A DNA stretch of 64,000 bases from Parachlamydia acanthamoebae. GTDB taxonomy: Bacteria > Chlamydiota > Chlamydiia > Chlamydiales > Parachlamydiaceae. The translations under genes and the position numbers were made by a program. Below, in pieces: positions 9,183-15,620 of this stretch (positions are counted from its first letter, which is position 1; every line of letters begins with the position of its first letter). The stretch lies in assembly GCF_000875975.1 (NCBI RefSeq), contig NZ_BAWW01000028.1, positions 62,001 through 126,000 of the forward strand, in the 5' to 3' direction. The notes under the pieces were generated by a model. The model saw only the letters and a program-made list of their open reading frames with translations. It was not told the DNA's origin and did no database searches.

Positions 9183-10709
9183 ATGCCTAATATAGTTAAA
9201 TTAATTAGCGGAAGCTCTGCGGAAGAGTTACATACGCAACTAACACATATGGCTCAAGAGGTTCAAAATAACAAAACTGTTTCGACAAAATTGCAAGCAA
9301 GCAAGTGGGATGGAAGGTTTTGGCGCGTACTGACAAATTTTTTAGCAAAGATGCACATTAAACTAGAAAGAACGAATGCTACACATGTCGCAGGAGAGCT
9401 TAAAAATTTTATCTCGAAAAATGAAGCTACGCTTTTTAATGAAGCATACTATGTGGATAATCTTAAAAATCTGAACCTTATTTTTGAAAGAGTCTTTTCA
9501 GTTGATCCTAGTTCAAAAGAAAATCCAAAGAATCTGAAATACACGAATTTATTTCTGGAGTGTTTAGCTTTGGCCACTAAAATAGGGCCTCCTACACGAA
9601 AATCAGAAGATACTGACACATCAGTCAAGACGGGAGATGAAACGATTGATGAGAGTTCTGAATCTGAAGGCGGCATAGATTGGTCAGCAACTGATGACTC
9701 CTCAGATACTTCAGAAGTAGAAGACGAAGAGATAGAGGTGGAATTAAGTGAACATGATCGAGGATTTGCAGAACCTCTTTTTTTAATGAAATATGAGGGT
9801 GCTCTTGAACAACTCAACAAAAATGGTTATGTGACTGAGAATGTAAAAGAGTTTCTTTTGGTCCTTTATGATGGGGAAAAACATATTTCTGAATGCGCGG
9901 AAGAGCTTCGAGGGATTAATGGACTTACAGCTCAATTAGCCGAAACAGTTGAAAAGTTAGCCTTGAATATCACAAAAAATGAGCGCTATCGAACTGATGA
10001 GGAAATTGAAAGCAGTCATAAAACTCGTTTGAGGCATATTATGACGATTCTTTCAGTTTTACCGTTTGATGAGCACGTGGAAAAAATCATTGGTAAAGTC
10101 AAACAACATCCTTCGGTCCTGCTGCATGGGATTAAAGCTTCATTAGAAGTTGAGAATAAGTCTTTTTTTGAAAATCTGAAAAATGAATTAAGAGGAGAGA
10201 GTTATAAAGGCTACTGGGAAATAATTCTTGAAATGCAACCGAAAGTATCTGAAGATTGGAATATTGAACAAGGTGATCTTGAGTGGAGTACATCCATTGC
10301 CGGAAACGTACAAGGAAGTTTAATTAAACAAAGACAAACAGCTTTACATCTTTTTGCAAAACAAGAATTCTCAGATTATACTCAGCAATTAGCAGAAAAA
10401 CTTCTTCAACAAAAGCCTGATTTATTAAATTTTGTGGAGGGCATTAGGACACATACGCCATTGCTTGAAGCGGTTAATGCAGATAATGAAAAAATGGTTG
10501 AATGGCTCCTTTTGAAAAATCCAGATTTGCGCTGCAGAAATGATCAAGGGAAAAATGCTTTAAAAATAGCCATTGATAATGGAAATACTAAACTGGTGGG
10601 AATGCTAATAAAAGCGGATCCATCCAGAGAAACTTGGATAGATGCGGGTTTGATCAAATCTCTTGAAAGTAACGAGATGGCAGAAGACGTTATCAGAAGA
10701 TTTAACTAA
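9183..10709 (+). CDS. Hypothetical protein with C-terminal ankyrin-type repeats
   Basis: I do not recognise residues 1-400. They are soluble and helical, with a strongly acidic Ser/Glu/Asp stretch at about 150-195 and no signal peptide or membrane segment. Residues about 420-490 read as two ankyrin-like repeats: THTPLLEAVNADNEKMVEWLLLKNP, then GKNALKIAIDNGNTKLVGMLIKADP (each split here for reading). Ankyrin repeats bind proteins and are common in effectors of intracellular bacteria. That function is inference here; no secretion signal can be read. The start at 9183 is supported by AGGGAG at 9171-9176, six bases upstream. It is a single-gene unit followed by two stacked hairpins, at the edge of the accessory island. 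Confidence 0.7.
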   Translation: MPNIVKLISGSSAEELHTQLTHMAQEVQNNKTVSTKLQASKWDGRFWRVLTNFLAKMHIKLERTNATHVAGELKNFISKNEATLFNEAYYVDNLKNLNLIFERVFSVDPSSKENPKNLKYTNLFLECLALATKIGPPTRKSEDTDTSVKTGDETIDESSESEGGIDWSATDDSSDTSEVEDEEIEVELSEHDRGFAEPLFLMKYEGALEQLNKNGYVTENVKEFLLVLYDGEKHISECAEELRGINGLTAQLAETVEKLALNITKNERYRTDEEIESSHKTRLRHIMTILSVLPFDEHVEKIIGKVKQHPSVLLHGIKASLEVENKSFFENLKNELRGESYKGYWEIILEMQPKVSEDWNIEQGDLEWSTSIAGNVQGSLIKQRQTALHLFAKQEFSDYTQQLAEKLLQQKPDLLNFVEGIRTHTPLLEAVNADNEKMVEWLLLKNPDLRCRNDQGKNALKIAIDNGNTKLVGMLIKADPSRETWIDAGLIKSLESNEMAEDVIRRFN

Positions 10710-10717
10710 ATGTATGG

Positions 10718-10752
10718 AGAAGCCGATAAATTTTAAAAGTTTATCGGCTTCT
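10718..10752 (+). terminator. Hairpin downstream of the ankyrin-type gene
   Basis: A 13-bp perfect stem (AGAAGCCGATAAA at 10718-10730, complement at 10740-10752) encloses a 9-base loop, starting 9 bases after the ankyrin gene's stop. There is no clear T tract afterwards, so termination alone would be weak, but a second hairpin follows directly. Confidence 0.6.
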
Positions 10753-10764
10753 ATCTCAAATATT

Positions 10765-10795
10765 AGCGGGACCTTTGGGTCTCGCTATTTCTTTT
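10765..10795 (+). terminator. Second terminator hairpin with T-rich tail
   Basis: A 9-bp stem with one G-T pair (AGCGGGACC at 10765-10773, complement at 10778-10786) and a 4-base loop is followed by ATTTCTTTT. This is the standard intrinsic terminator layout for the upstream plus-strand gene. It also abuts the stop of the small minus-strand ORF at 10785, so it may serve both strands. Confidence 0.7.
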
Positions 10796-10943
10796 GCTTA
10801 ATCACTTTGTCAAGTTTATCGTAAATTTCTTTTAAGATAGGATCCTCATTTTTAGAGGATTTATTTTTTATGAATTCTTTGATTTCCAAAAGATTTTGGA
10901 AAAATTTTCCGAGATTTTTAGATGCTTGATATTCTTTTCTCAT
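10785..10943 (-). CDS. Small hypothetical protein (52 aa)
   Basis: A short charged, helical protein starting MRKEYQASKNLGKFFQNL and ending in KLDKVIKQKK. The frame extends further upstream to 11063, but that part is a run of hydrophobic and phenylalanine codons with no start context. The ATG at 10941-10943, with AAAGAAG about 5 bases ahead, is the better start. It has no recognisable family and no membrane segment. It lies between the ankyrin gene and a decayed gene, so it could itself be a remnant. Confidence 0.4.
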   Translation of the reverse strand: MRKEYQASKNLGKFFQNLLEIKEFIKNKSSKNEDPILKEIYDKLDKVIKQKK

Positions 10944-11023
10944 AAGGACTTCTTTGTTTAAAATTAAGACAACGAAGTTTAAGAAAATATGTAATTTATA
11001 TATGCCAAAAAAAAACGGGGCGT

Positions 11024-11221
11024 TTGCAAGAAAAAATACCTGTTTTGATGATTGGGAAAACAATTGTAGATAAACAAAAAAGTGGAGGGAGAACGAACGT
11101 TATTGAAAAGCTTGCTAAGGACCTACAGAACTTGTTTTTCATGAAAAGATATTGCCTATTCAGGATGAAAGACAATTTCTTAGCTTTTGAAAAAAGTCGT
11201 GCAAGACGTGCGACAATTTGA
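11024..11221 (+). pseudogene. Remnant of a DUF1016/YhcG-type (PDDEXK nuclease family) gene
   Basis: A 65-codon open frame contains VLMIGKTIVDKQKSGG followed by TNVIEKLAKDLQNLF and MKRYCLFRMKDNFLAFEK. I read this as the N-terminal DUF1016 domain pattern (W-x-x-G-K-x-I-V-E-K-Q, G-W-G-x-x-V-I-E-x-L-x-x-D-L-Q, M-K-G-F-S-x-R-N-L-x-Y-M) from memory of the YhcG family. It has lost residues such as the GWG tryptophan and stops after 65 codons, where intact members run to about 350. No C-terminal nuclease domain is visible in any frame downstream. The frame opens with TTG and has no Shine-Dalgarno. I therefore call it a gene fragment, evidence of past acquisition and decay in this island. Confidence 0.5.
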
Positions 11222-11350
11222 CTCCCTTCTGGCATAATATTCTTCTTTAACAAACGTTCAGAAATAATGGGGAAAAAGATTGTGGTATATTTCAAAAGCT
11301 ATTGAGCATGGTTGAATCCATACAATTTCGTCTGTAAATTTTTAAGTAGC

Positions 11351-11980
11351 TTATTGCTGTATTGGACCTATCTTATCTTCCAAGATTTGAGTGTTGTCAA
11401 ATAAGTCAATTATTTTTTCTATGTCTTCTCTGACTAAATTTTTATCGAAAAATCTTAGGTAAATGAACTGAGGCTTGATTTCTAGACAATTTTTTAATGC
11501 TTCTAAATCTATTTTTTCGAATTTTAGATTATTTTCCAATGTAAAAGTGATTGAATAAGGGATTTTATATTCTTTAAATAGCTTTATGTTGTTAACCCAA
11601 ATTGAAACCCATTTTTTATGATTGCTCAAGGTGCTGAGGACGTCTGTTCCCATTGAGATCCCCTCTAAAAATCCTCTAGGTTTTGCTAATGATTGTAATT
11701 TTTCTATCCAAAGGGCTAAATCAGTAAATCCCCCTGTAGCAATTCTAAAAGGAGTTGTTTGATTTTTCAGATTATCTAATATTTCTGAAATATCAGGATG
11801 CTCAAAAGGTTCACCCCCGGAAATAACAACAAGAGGAGTTTTGTTAGAATTAAATAAACTATTTATTGTGTTTATTTTAAGATGTTCCCTTGGTAGATTT
11901 GGGTGAGAAAAGGGACAATGGCTGCATCCACCCGAACACTGAGTTGTGATGGTAATTGTGTTAGCAAATTTATTGCCCAT
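11351..11980 (-). CDS. Short radical SAM enzyme of a putative RiPP operon
   Basis: Radical SAM enzymes cleave S-adenosylmethionine with a [4Fe-4S] cluster to start radical chemistry. The cluster motif C-x3-C-x2-C is at residues 15, 19 and 22 (CSGGCSHC), and the SAM-binding GGEP motif at 55-58 (SGGEPFEHPDI). At 209 residues it is short: the barrel seems partial and there is no SPASM or twitch auxiliary-cluster domain, so no further cysteine-rich region follows. It is the last gene of a four-gene operon and overlaps the ABC transporter gene by 11 bases, indicating translational coupling. From context its substrate could be the 70-aa peptide encoded first in the operon. An activase role is an alternative, but no glycyl-radical enzyme is nearby. 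Confidence 0.85.
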   Translation of the reverse strand: MGNKFANTITITTQCSGGCSHCPFSHPNLPREHLKINTINSLFNSNKTPLVVISGGEPFEHPDISEILDNLKNQTTPFRIATGGFTDLALWIEKLQSLAKPRGFLEGISMGTDVLSTLSNHKKWVSIWVNNIKLFKEYKIPYSITFTLENNLKFEKIDLEALKNCLEIKPQFIYLRFFDKNLVREDIEKIIDLFDNTQILEDKIGPIQQ

Positions 11981-13343
11981 TAGAATCTACTTCCGAGAAA
12001 TGACGAATTTCTACAATTACACGATTCAAACTTAATTGACTGATTACTTCTTCAAATGCTGAGCGATTTTTGGTAGATAAATTAGCATCCCATTCATCTA
12101 ACATAAGAATGCTATACTGTTCATCCTTTAAATCCGTTAAAGCTGATAAAGCGATTTCCCCGGAAGAAAGGCTTAAATGGGAATTGCAAAGCTGAAGTTG
12201 ATGCTGGGCTGGGAGATAAATTGCAGGCAATCCAATTTTGTTTTTCAAACTTAAAAGTAAACTCGACTTTCCAGCGCCATTAGGTCCAGTAATGGTAAAA
12301 CGGCCTGTTCTCTGTATTTTCAAAACTTTTTCCATGTCTTGAATTTTAAATTTTTGATGTTTTGTTTGGATTTTGATTTCTTCATTTTTTATCAGTGCAC
12401 TTAAATCAATAGGCTGAGGTTCTTGAAGGCTTTCCATCGTAATAGTTAACTTTTCTTTTAAGTTTTTCCACTGTGCTACATATGTTTGAATGATTTGCAT
12501 GTGCATTACAATTTGAAGGCATCGGGGTAGCATGGCCATAATAGCCAAAACAAAACCTGCTTTATCTTTATTAAACCAGGCTAAGAAGAATGCTCCACCT
12601 AAAACTAATCCATTGGTTGTAAGTGCAGCCATAAACACTGCCCAATCTTTGTTTTTCACAGTATTTACAGATGCTCGTTTAGAGTCCAAAAAATATTTGT
12701 CAAATGACTCATGCCAGCGATTAAAAAAAAGTTGATTTCCTAATATAATATTATCCCAGCTTTGGCTTAAGTGCGCATTTAGTCTGTTATTTGAAAGCAT
12801 TTCTTCTCTGCTGGATTTCAGAATTTTTTTATCATAAAAATGAATAATTATAAGTCCTATACTTCCTGCAAAAATAATTAATAATCCTAGCAGTAAATCT
12901 GTAACAAGTATGATAGAAATTGTATTAAAAATAATATTGAAAGTAGTCGCGCTTGAATCAATAAAAAAATGCAAAGCTGATTGAATGGTATCTTGCCCAC
13001 CGCGACACATAATAGTATGTCTTTGATTTTTTGATTCCTCGTTGCGCCAATGTGTCGGATGGTTATAATTGGTTTTGATATACCTAGTTAAATAATTTAG
13101 CTGAGCCTGTTTGCCTGCAAGAGTAGAGCTAAAAACTACTAAATAATGAAAAAGAGATCCGGGTAATAAAATGCAAAAAAAAATAATTAAAGCTATATTT
13201 AGCTGAAAACCTTTAACTGGAAATTCATTTATCATGAGACCCAAGAAATAGGTTCCACCTGCAACAAGCAGTTGTTGGATTAAAATGGTAAAAATTGTGG
13301 CCTTAATCCATTTATTATTTATTAGTGGAAATGGTGAATTCAC
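11970..13343 (-). CDS. ABC exporter (membrane domain fused to a compact ATPase), putative RiPP operon
   Basis: The 457-residue protein has an N-terminal membrane domain with about six helices (about 1-290), then an ATPase domain. Walker A is GPNGAGKSS (about 345-353). The signature is LSSGE (about 391-395). Walker B is SILMLDEWDAN (about 409-419), with the catalytic Glu and D-loop, and the H-loop histidine is in EIRHFSE. Only about 37 residues separate Walker A from the signature, where about 90-100 is usual, so most of the helical subdomain is missing; a Q-loop candidate is LPAQHQ. The layout matches single-chain peptide exporters of the PvdE/YojI type, but shorter. It starts 3 bases after the methyltransferase gene and overlaps the radical SAM gene, so export of the modified peptide is the natural guess. 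Confidence 0.85.
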   Translation of the reverse strand: MNSPFPLINNKWIKATIFTILIQQLLVAGGTYFLGLMINEFPVKGFQLNIALIIFFCILLPGSLFHYLVVFSSTLAGKQAQLNYLTRYIKTNYNHPTHWRNEESKNQRHTIMCRGGQDTIQSALHFFIDSSATTFNIIFNTISIILVTDLLLGLLIIFAGSIGLIIIHFYDKKILKSSREEMLSNNRLNAHLSQSWDNIILGNQLFFNRWHESFDKYFLDSKRASVNTVKNKDWAVFMAALTTNGLVLGGAFFLAWFNKDKAGFVLAIMAMLPRCLQIVMHMQIIQTYVAQWKNLKEKLTITMESLQEPQPIDLSALIKNEEIKIQTKHQKFKIQDMEKVLKIQRTGRFTITGPNGAGKSSLLLSLKNKIGLPAIYLPAQHQLQLCNSHLSLSSGEIALSALTDLKDEQYSILMLDEWDANLSTKNRSAFEEVISQLSLNRVIVEIRHFSEVDSNGQ

Positions 13344-13346
13344 TGA

Positions 13347-14123
13347 TTACCTCAAGAGATTTAAAAAATTCCAGTCTATTTGATTAGGATTGTTTGCAGG
13401 GATGTACAATGTTGTACTAAAATCGATCTCAGAAATATTTAAATCTGCTATTGTAGAATTAATTAACCTGGATTTTTCATTTTGACCATTTGAAATTCTA
13501 CATAACGCGACTTCTTTGTTCTCTGGATAGTATTTTAATAGGTAATTTTTTAAAAGGTCGAGCCTATTATCTTTCTCAGGGTTTAAAAAATTAGTTTTGG
13601 AAGTTCCTATAGAGCAAATATGGTAAATAAAATAAGATAAAGCTGGTTCAATTTTATATTGAAATAATAAAAGGCGATTTGCATCTATAAGAGCCGTTCC
13701 TTGCTCAAGAGGATCCATTTGAATGAATGACGTCATTACATCGAAGCTAGAAATCCCATCAATAATTTCAATTTCTAAATTCTTTGTAGATGATTGTTTC
13801 AGCATTTCGATGAAACTAACTCCAAATCTGGGATGCCCAGCTACGAGAAGCGCAAGGTGGGAAAACTTAGATGATAGATCGAGAATATGTTGTATAAAAA
13901 ACTGGTAATTAAAGACATCTTTTTTTTCATTTTGATAAAGATGCCCTAAACTTTCGATTTTTTTTGTATCAAATTCTTTCTCTATTTCGGACCAAAATTT
14001 TTTTTCAGGTTCTATCCCTACGATTTTATTTGCTTTTTGAAGAGCTTTGATTGCATTCAAACTTAAATGTTTAGATGGGTCGATACCTCTGCCAATAATA
14101 CTTATTTTCGCAAACCTTTCCAT
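13347..14123 (-). CDS. Tetrapyrrole-methylase-fold SAM methyltransferase, resembling split borosin peptide N-methyltransferases
   Basis: The fold is shown by the N-terminal IIGRGIDPSKHLSLNAIKAL (about 9-28), in which the SAM loop is GRGID, by the AGHPRFGVS motif (95-103), and by the IDGISSFDV segment. Two features move it from corrin or porphyrin methylases toward borosin alpha-N-methyltransferases. These are the helical middle region around LLKYYPENKEVALCRIS, and the terminal STTLYIPANNP tail (236-246), which resembles the STLLIPP tail I recall from the Shewanella enzyme SonM. Those enzymes methylate backbone amides of a partner peptide. The peptide gene 76 bases upstream and the exporter 3 bases downstream fit this. 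The positions I would align to the borosin Arg/Tyr catalytic residues read Lys and Phe/Tyr here (KKDVFNY), so the chemistry may differ. No tetrapyrrole genes are nearby. Confidence 0.7.
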   Translation of the reverse strand: MERFAKISIIGRGIDPSKHLSLNAIKALQKANKIVGIEPEKKFWSEIEKEFDTKKIESLGHLYQNEKKDVFNYQFFIQHILDLSSKFSHLALLVAGHPRFGVSFIEMLKQSSTKNLEIEIIDGISSFDVMTSFIQMDPLEQGTALIDANRLLLFQYKIEPALSYFIYHICSIGTSKTNFLNPEKDNRLDLLKNYLLKYYPENKEVALCRISNGQNEKSRLINSTIADLNISEIDFSTTLYIPANNPNQIDWNFLNLLR

Positions 14124-14199
14124 CTATTCCTATAAAATTATTTGAATTTTTGTAAGTGGCTAAAAATTATCATACTTTTCTTAAAAAAATTATCTTGAA

Positions 14200-14412
14200 C
14201 TATTGAATGGAATTATTTTTTCCTAAATCTGTTTTTGCGGTTAGTTCTTGTAGATGAAATTGATTAATCAATTCTTCAATGTTTGCTGGAAGGGCTGAAA
14301 GACATCTAGGAACATAAACTTCCGCGTCAGTGATTCTATCTTGTAAAAAATAGCCTTTTTTTTCTTTGTCATGATTTGCACGGATAATTTGCGTAAAATT
14401 TTTTGATTTCAT
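14200..14412 (-). CDS. 70-aa peptide, candidate RiPP precursor
   Basis: This is the first gene of the operon. A strong Shine-Dalgarno (AAGGAG, 6 bases before the ATG) argues that it is translated. The peptide starts MKSKNFTQIIRANHDKEKKG, has a middle part with DAEVYVPRCLSALP, a predicted helix LPANIEELINQFHLQEL (about 42-58), and a polar tail TAKTDLGKNNSIQ. It has one cysteine, no signal peptide and no family I recognise. Leader-plus-core is the natural reading: a helical recognition region for the methyltransferase and a C-terminal core, but which residues are modified cannot be seen. The 181 bases upstream, up to the TauE/SafE-type gene, are very AT-rich. A TTGAAA at 14460-14465 (minus) could be a -35 element, without a convincing -10. 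Confidence 0.55.
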   Translation of the reverse strand: MKSKNFTQIIRANHDKEKKGYFLQDRITDAEVYVPRCLSALPANIEELINQFHLQELTAKTDLGKNNSIQ

Positions 14413-14593
14413 AGGTACTCCTTAATTTTTTTGGGGATAAATAAAATACATAAAAAAGCTTTCAAATTTTTAGCCTGCGCAAAATATAGGAAAATTTCTA
14501 ATATATGTCTATAATCTCAGGGAAAAATTTTATTTTGTCTTTTAAAGGATTAAGCATTTGTCATATAGATGCCTAATGAGTGAATTCGCAAGT

Positions 14594-15277
14594 TTAATAA
14601 ATCGCCAAATGAAAAAAAGGCGATTCAAACGTCAAATGTTCGATTAGCTCGATTTCAGCAAGTCCACGGCAGATGGAAATGGATCCAATGATCATTGCGC
14701 TTCCTCCCATCAACAAAGCATAATGTGCTTTTAATTTACTTAATAGGTGGTGGGCTTGCATGGCGAGGAGTAAGGAGGGGGAGGTTAGCAATGCAAAAGC
14801 AAAGCCATTCAGCATTCCGATCCATAAATCCCCTGATAAGGCGCACGCAGAAAATACGATCAATGTCTGGCCACATGGCAGTAACACAGTGAAAAAACCG
14901 AAAAAGAAAGAGGGCCATGCGCGGTCTTGGAGAATCAAAGTTGTGAGATGCGCATTAAATTTGGCAAGGCGCTTAGAAATCCATAACAATCCAGGATACT
15001 TCCAACCCATTAACGTATAGATCCCCATGAAGAAAATTGATCCTCCAAAAAGTAAACTAACACTTTCCATCACATGAAATTTTTTTAGAAGTAGGTGAAG
15101 AACTGTTCCCAGTCCTCCAGCAATCATTCCTACCAACATGTAAGAAAGCATTCTCCCAAAAAAATAAAAATAGCGGTAACGATGTTGACCAATCATCAAT
15201 GTTAAAGGCCCGCACATTCCCATACAGTGAAGATTACCAAAAATATAAAGGGGCAGCATAGAAATGAGTAGAGACAT
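14594..15277 (-). CDS. TauE/SafE (DsbD_2-like) membrane protein
   Basis: The 227-residue polytopic protein has about six membrane helices. It carries the hallmark GNLHCMGMCGPL near the N-terminus (about 14-25), whose cysteines suggest metal or redox handling, and a second mid-protein LPCGQTLI motif (about 133-140). These two motifs define the subgroup labelled sulfite exporter TauE/SafE, which in other bacteria is often found beside cbb3 oxidase or copper-handling genes. The neighbour 6 bases upstream encodes a small one-helix membrane protein, so they form a two-gene unit. Its exact transport role is not established. It is separated from the RiPP-like operon by an AT-rich gap with room for a promoter, so I do not count it in that operon. 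Confidence 0.75.
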   Translation of the reverse strand: MSLLISMLPLYIFGNLHCMGMCGPLTLMIGQHRYRYFYFFGRMLSYMLVGMIAGGLGTVLHLLLKKFHVMESVSLLFGGSIFFMGIYTLMGWKYPGLLWISKRLAKFNAHLTTLILQDRAWPSFFFGFFTVLLPCGQTLIVFSACALSGDLWIGMLNGFAFALLTSPSLLLAMQAHHLLSKLKAHYALLMGGSAMIIGSISICRGLAEIELIEHLTFESPFFHLAIY

Positions 15278-15283
15278 AATGGA

Positions 15284-15484
15284 TCACTTCGATTGAGGGA
15301 CGGAGGAAAAAGATTGATTGGCTTCGTAGCGCATTTGCTGAATTTTAGCCATGTCGAGACCTGTATTGCCCGATTTACGCGCATAGGCTTGATAGCCCAC
15401 AATGCCAAACATAGACATAAAAACTGTAAGCGTTGTGTAGAGGCCCACTTTGTACCAATTAAATTTGAAAATAAACGCTAACAT
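15284..15484 (-). CDS. Small single-pass membrane protein (66 aa)
   Basis: Begins MLAFIFKFNWYKVGLYTTL and has one membrane helix (about residues 13-32), followed by a polar region with KSGNTGLDMAKIQQMRYEAN. An in-frame TTG lies 33 bases further upstream, but the ATG at 15482-15484 has GAGAG at the right distance, so I use it. It is probably co-transcribed with the TauE/SafE-type gene. A FixH/CcoH-like accessory role is possible from that partnership, but the sequence gives no family match that I recognise. Confidence 0.6.
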   Translation of the reverse strand: MLAFIFKFNWYKVGLYTTLTVFMSMFGIVGYQAYARKSGNTGLDMAKIQQMRYEANQSFSSVPQSK

Positions 15485-15620
15485 CCGTCTCTCTTGTTTT
15501 TTTATGGGAGCGTACAAATTTTTGCTTAAATAAGCAATTTTTTTTAAACGTTCTGTTCTGTTATAAAAAAAAATGATTTGTTATACGTGAATTTTGGCAA
15601 ACAGAGCAAAGGGACATCGA

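Noticed and set aside
10996-11295. 99-codon minus-strand ORF over the DUF1016 remnant
   Set aside because: Its sequence is a shadow of the opposite frame, with no ribosome-binding site and low-complexity hydrophobic runs.
14594-15484. Including the TauE/SafE gene pair in the RiPP-like operon
   Set aside because: A 181-base AT-rich gap with room for a promoter separates them, and the TauE/SafE pair has its own context in other bacteria.
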